From Mediterranea sp. (in: CFB group bacteria) (GTDB lineage Bacteria; Bacteroidota; Bacteroidia; Bacteroidales; Bacteroidaceae): 33,359 nt of DNA. Positions 25,213 to 33,065 of the stretch are shown here, piece by piece. Numbering within the stretch: the first letter of the stretch is position 1; each line of letters begins with the position of its first letter. The notes under the pieces are model-generated. The model had not been told where the DNA came from and ran no database searches. It was given only the letters and a program-made list of their open reading frames with translations. The position numbers and the translations under genes are program-made. The DNA lies in NCBI GenBank assembly GCA_031287715.1, contig JAITSN010000072.1:1-33359 (forward strand). The letters run 5' to 3'.

Positions 25213-26247
25213 ATGTCCAAATACCCTCTTTCGGGAATGACCCTTCCCGAGCTGCAAACGGTGGTGAAGAACCTTGGTATGCCCGGCTTTACGGCTAAGC
25301 AGATCGCCTCATGGCTTTATGATAAAAAAACGACTTCCATTGACAACATGACGAACCTGTCGCTAAAACACCGTGAATTACTTAAAAATGAATATGAAAC
25401 AGGCTTCTCCGCACCCGTTGATGCTATGCGCTCGGCGGATGGCACGATAAAATACTTGTATCGTGTTGCCGGAGATCATTTTGTGGAAGCAGTTTATATT
25501 CCGGATAGCGACAGGGCTACGCTTTGTGTCTCTTCCCAAGTCGGCTGTAAGATGAATTGTAAATTCTGTATGACCGGCAAGCAGGGATTTTCAGCTAACC
25601 TGACCGCCCATGAGATCCTGAATCAGATTCAGGCTTTGCCCGAAAGAGACCGGCTAACCAACGTCGTCTTCATGGGAATGGGAGAGCCGGCGGATAATCC
25701 GGACGAAGTATTGAAAGCTCTGGAGATCCTGACGGCTTCTTATGGATACGGCTGGAGTCCCAGGCGGATCACCCTGTCTACCATCGGATTAAAAAAGGGA
25801 TTGCAACGATTTATAGAAGAGAGCGATTGCCATTTGGCCATCAGCCTGCATTCTCCCTTGGGAGTTCAGCGTGCTGATTTGATGCCTGCCGAGCGGGCTT
25901 TTCCGGTAAAAGATATAGTGGAGCTGCTGCGCAATTATGATTTCAGCAAGCAACGCCGCCTTTCATTTGAATATATTATGTTCAAGGGCGTAAATGATTC
26001 ATTGGTCTACGCCAAAGAAACAGCGAAACTTTTGCGGAGCTTGGATTGCCGTATAAATCTTATTCGTTTTCATGCCATACCGGACATTGAACTTGAAGAA
26101 GCCGGTATGGAGACCATGGCGGCCTTCCGTGATTATTTGACTTCACATGGATTATTTACCACTATAAGGACTTCCCGCGGCGAAGATATTTTTGCGGCCT
26201 GCGGTATGCTGTCAACCGCCAAGCAACAAGAGTCAAATGTGGATTAA
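25213..26247 (+). CDS. rlmN: Dual-specificity RNA methyltransferase RlmN
   Basis: A radical-SAM enzyme of 344 residues from the ATG at 25213. The upstream extension to 25159 contains the promoter and is not used. RlmN methylates C2 of A2503 in 23S rRNA and A37 in some tRNAs. The [4Fe-4S] ligands are C112, C116 and C119 in GCKMNCKFCMTG. The second catalytic cysteine is C330 in AACGMLST near the C-terminus. Other landmarks are VFMGMGEPADN, ITLSTIGL, LAISLHSP and LIRFHAIPD. The N-terminal domain (GMTLPELQTVVKNLGMPGFT) matches the family's accessory RNA-binding domain. GMGEPADN and the C-terminal cysteine fit RlmN; Cfr was not ruled out by alignment. It begins a run of genes ending at secG. Confidence 0.97.
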   Translation: MSKYPLSGMTLPELQTVVKNLGMPGFTAKQIASWLYDKKTTSIDNMTNLSLKHRELLKNEYETGFSAPVDAMRSADGTIKYLYRVAGDHFVEAVYIPDSDRATLCVSSQVGCKMNCKFCMTGKQGFSANLTAHEILNQIQALPERDRLTNVVFMGMGEPADNPDEVLKALEILTASYGYGWSPRRITLSTIGLKKGLQRFIEESDCHLAISLHSPLGVQRADLMPAERAFPVKDIVELLRNYDFSKQRRLSFEYIMFKGVNDSLVYAKETAKLLRSLDCRINLIRFHAIPDIELEEAGMETMAAFRDYLTSHGLFTTIRTSRGEDIFAACGMLSTAKQQESNVD

Positions 26248-26291
26248 CATAATTTGTGAACCCCTGTTGAAGCCGTGTTACGGGGATTACG

Positions 26292-26299
26292 TAGATTTG
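26292..26299 (+). promoter_or_regulatory. Candidate internal promoter before the DUF4837 gene
   Basis: TAGATTTG is a perfect -7 box, 25 nt before the ATG at 26325. The nearest -33-like GTTG (26266-26269) is 22 nt upstream, slightly too far. It may let the DUF4837-secG genes be expressed separately from rlmN. Confidence 0.45.
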
Positions 26300-26324
26300 T
26301 GAAAATATAAAACTCCATTAATAT

Positions 26325-27350
26325 ATGAAAAAATACGTGTTGTGTTTTAGTTTTGCCGCCATAGCGCTGTTGTTTTTCTCCTCCTGCGGAGGCAAAGGGA
26401 ATCAGAAAAATCCTTTCATGGCTACGTCCAGCGCCCGCCCCTATGAGATCATTGTAGTGGTAGACCTCGGATTGTGGGAACGCCCTGCAGGCCGTGCCTT
26501 GTACTCGGCGTTGGAGATGGATGTGCCGGGTTTGCCGCAGGCGGAACGTTCATTCAAGATCATGTACACTTCTCCGCAAAACTTCGATATGACGTTGAAG
26601 CTGATCCGCAACATCATAATCGTGGATGTACAGGATATATACACGCAGGCCAAGTTCAATTATGCCACCGATGTGTATGCCGAACCGCAAACGGTGCTGA
26701 CCATCCAGGCTCCGGATGAAAAAGAATTTGAAGCGTTCGTAAACGGGAACAGAGAGGTGATTGTAGACTTCTTCACCCGTGCCGAAATGAACCGCCAGAT
26801 CCGCTTGCTGGAGAAGAATCATAGCGATTATGTCAAGACAAAAGTATCGAGCATGTTCGATTGCGAAGTTTGGGTGCCGGGTGATCTGGTTAGCTCAAAG
26901 ATTGGTGAAGATTTCTTCTGGGCCTCGACAAATGCGGCGACTTCGGATATGAACTTCGTGATCTACTCTTATCCGTACACGGACAAAAAGACATTTACCC
27001 GTGGGTTCTATATCCATAAGCGCGATTCGGTCATGAAAATAAATATCCCCGGGGCTAAAGCCGGCGCATATATGGCTACGGATACGATGACGGTAGAAAC
27101 AAAAGCGATTACGGTACAAGGTGAATATGCGTTTGAAGCCAGAGGGTTGTGGCGTATGAAAGGTGATTTTATGGGCGGCCCTTTTGTGTCGCATACCCGT
27201 GTGGACAGAGCGAATAACCGCGTGGTTACCGTCGAAATATTTATTTATTCACCGGATAAGCTGAAAAGAAACCTGGTGCGTATGATGGAAGCCTCACTCT
27301 ATACATTGAAGTTTCCAAGCCAGCAGGTAAAAGATAAAATTGAAAAATAA
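26325..27350 (+). CDS. DUF4837 family lipoprotein
   Basis: A predicted lipoprotein of 341 residues. The signal MKKYVLCFSFAAIALLFFSS is followed by C21. The mature part fits the Bacteroidota DUF4837 family: ARPYEIIVVVDLGLWERPAG, AERSFKIMYTSPQNFD, IIIVDVQDIY and GPFVSHTRVDRANNRVVTVE. The repeated domain-like beta/alpha pattern suggests a folded periplasmic protein; its function is unknown. Placement between rlmN and pdxA, with lptE and secG downstream, is a conserved arrangement as I remember it, but it gives no clear role beyond envelope location. The next gene begins 3 nt after its stop, so co-transcription is very likely. Confidence 0.87.
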   Translation: MKKYVLCFSFAAIALLFFSSCGGKGNQKNPFMATSSARPYEIIVVVDLGLWERPAGRALYSALEMDVPGLPQAERSFKIMYTSPQNFDMTLKLIRNIIIVDVQDIYTQAKFNYATDVYAEPQTVLTIQAPDEKEFEAFVNGNREVIVDFFTRAEMNRQIRLLEKNHSDYVKTKVSSMFDCEVWVPGDLVSSKIGEDFFWASTNAATSDMNFVIYSYPYTDKKTFTRGFYIHKRDSVMKINIPGAKAGAYMATDTMTVETKAITVQGEYAFEARGLWRMKGDFMGGPFVSHTRVDRANNRVVTVEIFIYSPDKLKRNLVRMMEASLYTLKFPSQQVKDKIEK

Positions 27351-27353
27351 AAA

Positions 27354-28448
27354 ATGGAAGATAAAATAAAAATTGGTATTACACAGGGAGATATAAACGG
27401 AGTGGGTTATGAAGTCATCCTGAAAACATTTGCCGAGCCGGGGATGTTGGAACTCTGCACTCCTATCGTATATGGCTCCCCCAAGGTTGCTGCATATCAT
27501 CGCAAGGCGTTGGACTTGCCTACGAATTTCAGTATCATAAATACAGCCTCCGAAGCAATCCACGACCGGCTCAGCGTGTTGAACTGCACAAACGATGAAG
27601 TGAAAGTGGAGTTTTCCAAACCGGATGCCGAAGCAGGAAAAGCTGCGCTGGACGCATTGGAAAGAGCGTTGAGCGACTACGGTAAAGGTATGATTGACGT
27701 GTTGGTCACAGCGCCAATCAACAAGCATACGATTCAATCGGAAAACTTTTCGTTTCCCGGTCATACCGAATACATTGAAGAAAGAGTGGGCGAAGGCCAT
27801 AAATCTTTGATGATATTGATGAAAGATGATTTCCGTGTGGCTTTGGTAACCGGACATATTCCGATCTGCGAGGTTGCTTCTACCATAACCAAGACATTGA
27901 TCCGGGAGAAGATGGAGATATTCAACCATTCTCTGAAACACGATTTTGGTATTGGAAGACCCCGTATCGCCGTGCTGTCTTTAAATCCACATGCCGGTGA
28001 TGATGGCGTGATCGGCACTGAAGAACAGGAAATTATAATTCCGGCTTTGACAGAGATGGCTGCTAAAGGCATCTTGTGTTATGGCCCTTATCCGGCAGAT
28101 GGTTTTATGGGGTCGGGTAACTTCGCCCATTTCGACGGGATACTGGCGATGTATCACGACCAGGGACTTGCGCCTTTTAAAACGCTGGCGATGGAAGACG
28201 GCGTGAACTATACCGCCGGATTACCCCTTATACGTACATCTCCGGCCCACGGTACGGCTTACGATATTGCCGGAAAAGGCGTGGCCTCCGAAGATTCTTT
28301 CCGCCAGGCTATATATGTTGCTATCAATGTATTTCGTAACCGTCGCCGGGATGATGAGGCGCACGCCAACCCTTTGCGTAAACAATATCATGAGAAACGG
28401 GACGATAGCGATAAATTAAAACTGGATACGGTAGACGACGGCGCATGA
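27354..28448 (+). CDS. pdxA: 4-hydroxythreonine-4-phosphate dehydrogenase
   Basis: A 364-residue cytoplasmic enzyme of the DXP-dependent vitamin B6 route. It oxidises 4-phosphooxy-threonine to the precursor that PdxJ condenses to pyridoxine 5'-phosphate. Metal ligands are visible: H137 (FPGHTEYIEE), H213 (LNPHAGDDGVIG) and H268 (MYHDQGLAPFK). The start IGITQGDINGVGYEVILKTF and the block LVTAPINKHTIQ are also typical. The C-terminal about 25 residues (HANPLRKQYHEKRDDSDKLK) are a charged tail. Its stop overlaps the start of the following sigma-54 activator by 4 bp (ATGA), indicating translational coupling. Confidence 0.97.
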   Translation: MEDKIKIGITQGDINGVGYEVILKTFAEPGMLELCTPIVYGSPKVAAYHRKALDLPTNFSIINTASEAIHDRLSVLNCTNDEVKVEFSKPDAEAGKAALDALERALSDYGKGMIDVLVTAPINKHTIQSENFSFPGHTEYIEERVGEGHKSLMILMKDDFRVALVTGHIPICEVASTITKTLIREKMEIFNHSLKHDFGIGRPRIAVLSLNPHAGDDGVIGTEEQEIIIPALTEMAAKGILCYGPYPADGFMGSGNFAHFDGILAMYHDQGLAPFKTLAMEDGVNYTAGLPLIRTSPAHGTAYDIAGKGVASEDSFRQAIYVAINVFRNRRRDDEAHANPLRKQYHEKRDDSDKLKLDTVDDGA

Positions 28449-29650
28449 CGAAAACGGAAATACAACAGGTAAAACTCAGGTTCGGTATCATCGGAAGTAC
28501 GGAAGCGCTGACGCGTGCCATCGATATAGCTATTCAAGTTGCTCCAACAGACTTATCCGTATTGATTACCGGTGAGAGTGGAGTGGGCAAAGAGAGTTTT
28601 CCGCAAATCATTCATCAGTACAGCCGCCGCAAGCACGGGCAGTACATTGCGGTAAACTGCGGAGCTATCCCCGAAGGAACGATTGATTCGGAGCTTTTCG
28701 GTCATGAAAAAGGAGCTTTTACCGGAGCTATCGGAGAGAGAAAAGGATACTTCGGCGAAGCCAATGGAGGTACGATCTTTCTGGATGAAGTAGGAGAACT
28801 TCCTTTACCCACCCAGGCCCGTCTGTTACGTGTATTGGAAACCGGAGAATTTATTAAGGTAGGCTCGTCTAAAGTAGAAAAGACCGATGTCCGTATTGTC
28901 GCTGCCACCAATGTCAACCTCAATGAAGCGATCTCCAGCGGGCGGTTTAGGGAAGATCTATATTACCGGTTGAACACCATACCGGTTCAGATACCGCCCT
29001 TGCGCGAACGCGGCGCGGATGTGGTACTGCTGTTCCGTAAGTTTGCGTCGGATTTTGCAGAAAAATACCGTATGCCCGCCATTCAGTTGACGGAAGACGC
29101 CAAGCCTGTATTGATTAGCTATGCCTGGCCGGGAAATGTGCGCCAGCTAAAGAACATAACGGAACAAATATCCGTCATTGAAACGAATCGTGAAATCACC
29201 CCTGATATACTGAAGGCTTACCTCCCGCCGCGACCGGAGAACCAATTACCTACTTTGTGGCCGGGTAAGAATGGGCAGAACTTTGAGCACGAACGGGAAT
29301 TTCTCTACAAAGCCCTGTACGACATGAAGAAAGAAATGAACGAGTTGCAAAAACTCGTACACGATCTTATGTCGGAAAAAGGAGTGCCGCAAACCGTGAT
29401 CAACAATCCGCAGCCGGTTCCTACCATTAGCATACAGCGCGTGGATCCTGCACATACGCAGGATGAAGACGAAGACATCCAGGATACGGAAGAATATATC
29501 GAAGAACCTCTTTCCTTAGATGAAGTAGAGAAAGAAACGATACAAAAAGCATTAGATAAGAATAAAGGTAAGCGCAGGACGGCGGCTAAGGATTTGAATA
29601 TCTCGGAACGCACGCTTTACAGAAAAATAAAAGAATATGGATTGGAATAA
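28445..29650 (+). CDS. Sigma-54-dependent activator without an N-terminal input domain
   Basis: A bacterial enhancer-binding protein of 401 residues. The AAA+ domain begins almost at the N-terminus (FGIIGSTEALTRAIDIA), with Walker A GESGVGKE (43-50), the sigma-54 contact loop GAFTGA (90-95), Walker B TIFLDEVGE (110-118) and the R-finger region FREDLYYRLNTIPVQIPPLR. There is no response-regulator, GAF or PAS domain ahead of it. Between the AAA+ domain and the C-terminal Fis-type helix-turn-helix (NKGKRRTAAKDLNISERTLY) is a linker of about 110 residues. The linker has a coiled-coil-like segment (KKEMNELQKLVHDL) and a very acidic stretch (TQDEDEDIQDTEEYIEEPLS). Activity is presumably set by expression or a partner protein. 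It overlaps pdxA by 4 bp and lptE by 14 bp. Confidence 0.93.
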   Translation: MTKTEIQQVKLRFGIIGSTEALTRAIDIAIQVAPTDLSVLITGESGVGKESFPQIIHQYSRRKHGQYIAVNCGAIPEGTIDSELFGHEKGAFTGAIGERKGYFGEANGGTIFLDEVGELPLPTQARLLRVLETGEFIKVGSSKVEKTDVRIVAATNVNLNEAISSGRFREDLYYRLNTIPVQIPPLRERGADVVLLFRKFASDFAEKYRMPAIQLTEDAKPVLISYAWPGNVRQLKNITEQISVIETNREITPDILKAYLPPRPENQLPTLWPGKNGQNFEHEREFLYKALYDMKKEMNELQKLVHDLMSEKGVPQTVINNPQPVPTISIQRVDPAHTQDEDEDIQDTEEYIEEPLSLDEVEKETIQKALDKNKGKRRTAAKDLNISERTLYRKIKEYGLE

Positions 29651-30161
29651 GAAAAAGGCCGGCGCAGCTATGCTGGCTATGTCAATATGGATATGGGCCG
29701 GTTGCAGTATCTCTTATAGTTTTACCGGAGCAGGCTCCCTTGACTATTCAAAGTATAAAACGATAACAATCATTGATTTCCCTATCAAATCGGACTACGT
29801 CTATGCGCCATTGGGAACTACTTTCAATCAAGAGTTGAAAGACATATTCATTCGTCAGACCCGCTTGACAATGGCCAATGCCAATGCAAACCTTGAGATT
29901 GAAGGAGAAATCACGGGATATAACCAATATAATGAAGCGGTAGCCGCCGACGGGTACGCCTCTTCGACAAAATTGACGGTTACGGTGAACGTGCGGTTTA
30001 CCGATAACATAAACCATAGCAATGACTTCGAACGACAGTTCTCAGCTTTCCGGACGTACGACTCAAGAGAACTATTGACTGCCGTACAGGACGAACTGAT
30101 TGCCCAAATGGTGAAAGAAATCACAGATCAAATATTTATGGCTACTGTCGCCAACTGGTAA
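29637..30161 (+). CDS. lptE: LptE family LPS-assembly lipoprotein
   Basis: A 174-residue lipoprotein. MDWNKKKAG gives the positive n-region, then a hydrophobic core and the lipobox WAGC with C23. A later ATG at 29670 would remove the charged n-region, so 29637 is preferred despite its 14-bp overlap with the previous gene. The mature part (ISYSFTGAGSLDYSKYKTIT, FPIKSDYVYAPLGTTFNQEL, NANLEIEGEITGYNQ) has the pattern of Bacteroidota LptE. This is the outer-membrane lipoprotein that plugs LptD and delivers LPS to the surface. Sequence conservation in LptE is low; the call rests on these motifs and on context next to secG. Confidence 0.85.
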   Translation: MDWNKKKAGAAMLAMSIWIWAGCSISYSFTGAGSLDYSKYKTITIIDFPIKSDYVYAPLGTTFNQELKDIFIRQTRLTMANANANLEIEGEITGYNQYNEAVAADGYASSTKLTVTVNVRFTDNINHSNDFERQFSAFRTYDSRELLTAVQDELIAQMVKEITDQIFMATVANW

Positions 30162-30164
30162 ACC

Positions 30165-30905
30165 ATGGATGCTTCAAGTCTGCAACAGTGGATGGCTTGT
30201 CCGGAAGAGCTGAACAAGGATACGTTGTACAAGCTCCGTACGCTATTGGCCCGTTATCCTTATAGCCAGTCATTGAGGTTGCTGTGTCTGAAAAATCTCT
30301 ATTTACTGCACGACGCTACGTTCGGCAGTGAATTACGAAAATCAGTATGCTATGTTGCAGACCGCCGGATATTGTTTTACCTGATCGAGGGTGATAAGTA
30401 TCAGTTACCCGAGCATAAACGGGAAATTACTGCCGTACAGGAAGAACCGGGACTTGATCGTACATTATCCTTAATAGATGATTTCCTGACTACTTCCCAA
30501 GCAGATGCCCTGCAAGACCAATTGGATTATACCATCGACTATACGGTTTCTTTGGCTGCATCCGCCGGAGAACCCGACCACGGTGTCGTGTCGCCGCCAT
30601 TGATGGGACAGGAATTGATTGACGGATTTATAGCGAAAGCGGAAAGCGGATCATCAATGAAACTGAAACCTTTGAACCAGAAAGAAGAAGCTGCGCTTGA
30701 AGGGCCATCATTTATTTATTTCAATGAAAATGAGGAAGATTCTTGCTTTACAGAAACTTTAGCCAAGATTTACATAAAGCAGCAGCGATATTCAAAAGCT
30801 CTTAAGATAATTAAAAAGCTAAGTTTGAAATATCCCAAAAAAAACATTTACTTTGCAGACCAGATCCGTTTTCTGGAGAAATTGATTATTAACACTAAAA
30901 CATAA
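30165..30905 (+). CDS. TPR-like hypothetical protein
   Basis: A cytoplasmic protein of 246 residues with no signal or membrane segment. The N-terminal part is helical (LQQWMACPEELNKDTLYKLR, LLARYPYSQSLRLLCLKNLY), similar to the first helices of tetratricopeptide repeats. The central region (about 85-180) is acidic and probably flexible. The C-terminal segment ETLAKIYIKQQRYSKALKII then KKLSLKYPKKN fits one TPR-like hairpin. A scaffold or adaptor role is possible; I cannot name a function. It lies 3 nt after lptE and 8 nt before secG, so it is part of the same operon. Confidence 0.8.
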   Translation: MDASSLQQWMACPEELNKDTLYKLRTLLARYPYSQSLRLLCLKNLYLLHDATFGSELRKSVCYVADRRILFYLIEGDKYQLPEHKREITAVQEEPGLDRTLSLIDDFLTTSQADALQDQLDYTIDYTVSLAASAGEPDHGVVSPPLMGQELIDGFIAKAESGSSMKLKPLNQKEEAALEGPSFIYFNENEEDSCFTETLAKIYIKQQRYSKALKIIKKLSLKYPKKNIYFADQIRFLEKLIINTKT

Positions 30906-30913
30906 GAGCTAAA

Positions 30914-31270
30914 ATGTATTTATTATTAATTATTCTGATTGTTATTGCAGCCTTGTTGATGTGCTTCATCGTTTTGATACAAAACTCTAAGGGTGGAGGC
31001 TTGGCTTCCGGCTTTTCATCATCCAATCAAATCATGGGTGTACGCAAGACTACAGATTTTTTGGAGAAAATGACTTGGGGGTTGGCTACATTCATTGTAT
31101 TGTTGAGCATCATTGCCGCCCATACGCTTCATTACACCCCTGGCGGTAGCGAAAGTATTATCAAGGAACAAGCCCAGCAAGAAGAACAAACCAATCCGAT
31201 GAACTTACCCGGATTTGCTACGCCAACCGAAGCCATTCCGGAAGCATCTGCAGATTCTACAGGTAATTAA
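30914..31270 (+). CDS. secG: Preprotein translocase subunit SecG
   Basis: A 118-residue inner-membrane protein. The two membrane segments are about residues 1-22 (LLLIILIVIAALLMCFIVLI) and about 54-74 (MTWGLATFIVLLSIIAAHTL). The conserved cytoplasmic loop between them reads QNSKGGGLASGFSSSNQIMG. SecG assists SecYE during SecA-driven export. The C-terminal about 35 residues are a hydrophilic Gln/Glu/Pro-rich tail, common in Bacteroidota SecG. It ends the rlmN-secG cluster and is followed by a terminator. Confidence 0.96.
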   Translation: MYLLLIILIVIAALLMCFIVLIQNSKGGGLASGFSSSNQIMGVRKTTDFLEKMTWGLATFIVLLSIIAAHTLHYTPGGSESIIKEQAQQEEQTNPMNLPGFATPTEAIPEASADSTGN

Positions 31271-31291
31271 TCGGAATAAAATTAAAGTATA

Positions 31292-31335
31292 AAAGGTCAT
31301 AGATTGGTTACAGGATTTATGGCCTTTATTTTTTG
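31292..31335 (+). terminator. Terminator after secG
   Basis: AAAGGTCATA (31292-31301) pairs with TATGGCCTTT (31318-31327), including one G-U pair, and is followed by ATTTTTTG. Confidence 0.8.
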
Positions 31336-31399
31336 TACCGGCCTCATACTTAAACTATGGGAGCTTGGAATGATATAGAATAATTAAACCGTATAAACA

Positions 31400-32794
31400 A
31401 TGAATCAACTTCACCAAACAATGAGAGACTCGGCAGTACTTAGATGGGCTGCCCTTATTTTGATTGCGTCAACCATGTTTTTTGCCTACATGTTTGTAGA
31501 TGTGTTATCCCCTTTACAGACATTGATAGAAACGCAGTTGGGTTGGTCGCCCGATGTATATGGAACCTTTGCCAGCTCCGAATACTTTTTAAATGTATTC
31601 GTCTTCTTTCTTATTTTTGCCGGAATCATCCTGGATAAATTAGGCATTCGTTTTACGGCAATCCTTTCAGGAGTTGTCATGGTACTTGGCGGAGCCATCA
31701 AACTGTATGCAATAAGCCCGTATTTTTCGGAAGGCAATGCACTTTATGATCTGCTGAATTCATTTTGGGTTTCATTTCCTGCTACCGCGAAATTAGCTTG
31801 CGCCGGATTTGCCATCTTTGGCTGTGGAGTTGAAATGGCAGGCATTGTTGTTTCCAAAACTATTGTGAAATGGTTTAAAGGAAAAGAAATGGCTCTGGCT
31901 ATGGGTTTGGAGATGGCTATTGCCCGTTTAGGAGTGTTTTCCATATTCCGTTTGTCGCCCAAAATAGTTTCGTGGGGAGGAGGTGCCGAAGTTGTTCGTC
32001 CTGTGGCCATTTGCTGCGGGTTGCTTTGCATAGGCCTGCTTGCATTTATTGTTTATTCGGTAATGGATAAGAAATTGGATAAACAGCTGGGTGCGAGCGT
32101 GGAAATGGAGAAAGAAGATCCGTTTAAGATCAGTGATATAGGTATCTTATTTACCAGCAAAATCTTTCTGATCGTAGCCTTCCTGTGTGTACTTTATTAT
32201 TCAGCCATATTTCCGTTCCAGAAGTTTGCAACGAGCATGTTGGAAAACCGCTTGGGTATGACAACGGCTAATGCCTCGAATTTGTTTTCTTGGTTTCCGA
32301 TAGGCGCAATGATATTGACCCCATTGCTGGGCTGGTTCCTTGACCGGAAAGGTAAAGGCGCTACGATGCTGATATTGGGAGCCATATTGGTATTCATTTG
32401 TCATACTATTTTTGCTTTATATCCTCTGCAACCGGAAAGCATAGGAAGTATGGCCGTTACTTATGGAGCAATTATCCTGCTGGGCATATCCTTCTCTCTT
32501 GTACCGGCCGCGTTGTGGCCATCTGTTCCCAAACTTGTGAAAGGACGTTATTTAGGATCGGCTTATTCTGTTATTTTCTGGATCCAGAATATCGGACTGT
32601 GGGTATTCCCGATCATTATCGGTAAGGTATTGGTTTGGGCAAATCCCGGCGTGACGGCTGGAAACTATGATTATACCTATCCGATGCTTGTCTTTGCAGC
32701 TTTAGGAATAATTGCTTTTTTACTTGGGATCTGGTTGAAAGCGGAAGACAAAAAGCATAGCTATGGATTGGAAGAAGCGAACATAAAAAAATAA
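31400..32794 (+). CDS. MFS transporter, MFSD1-like
   Basis: An integral membrane protein of 464 residues with about 12 hydrophobic segments. The first MFS half carries the loop motif FAGIILDKLGIRFTAILSG and the second FLDRKGKGATMLIL. The segment VSKTIVKWFKGKEMALAMGL, then EMAIARLG, resembles the MFSD1 group, whose animal member transports dipeptides. The bacterial substrate is unknown and that extrapolation is weak. The gene follows the secG terminator after a gap of about 65 nt with no obvious promoter box, and is followed by its own terminator. It is probably monocistronic. Confidence 0.87.
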   Translation: MNQLHQTMRDSAVLRWAALILIASTMFFAYMFVDVLSPLQTLIETQLGWSPDVYGTFASSEYFLNVFVFFLIFAGIILDKLGIRFTAILSGVVMVLGGAIKLYAISPYFSEGNALYDLLNSFWVSFPATAKLACAGFAIFGCGVEMAGIVVSKTIVKWFKGKEMALAMGLEMAIARLGVFSIFRLSPKIVSWGGGAEVVRPVAICCGLLCIGLLAFIVYSVMDKKLDKQLGASVEMEKEDPFKISDIGILFTSKIFLIVAFLCVLYYSAIFPFQKFATSMLENRLGMTTANASNLFSWFPIGAMILTPLLGWFLDRKGKGATMLILGAILVFICHTIFALYPLQPESIGSMAVTYGAIILLGISFSLVPAALWPSVPKLVKGRYLGSAYSVIFWIQNIGLWVFPIIIGKVLVWANPGVTAGNYDYTYPMLVFAALGIIAFLLGIWLKAEDKKHSYGLEEANIKK

Positions 32795-32872
32795 TGCCGT
32801 TTCGACGGCGTCGAAGCGTTTTCCCCAGCGTATATAGCGTATAATATATTAAGGAAGGGGGAAAAACAGGAT

Positions 32873-32906
32873 GGCTCATTAAACCAACGTTTAATGAGCC
32901 ATTTTT
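32873..32906 (+). terminator. Rho-independent terminator after the MFSD1-like gene
   Basis: The perfect 11-bp stem GGCTCATTAAA (32873-32883) with TTTAATGAGCC (32890-32900) has a 6-nt loop and is followed by ATTTTTG. Confidence 0.9.
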
Positions 32907-33065
32907 GTGGCGACGGATGCGGCCCTTCCGCCAGATATTATGTTTGCGGGATCCGTAAATGGAATACAGGGGATCATAAATGGGCTTTCGATAATTTATT
33001 TATGCCGTTGCAGAGATGCCATGGCATTTTTTTTAATGAATTATGCCATATTTTCTCTTATACAG
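32907..33065. other. Intergenic stretch with no supported gene
   Basis: This lies between the terminator and the final repeat array. A 66-codon open frame spans 32894-33094 but begins inside the terminator stem and runs into the array. I see no family resemblance. Confidence 0.55.
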
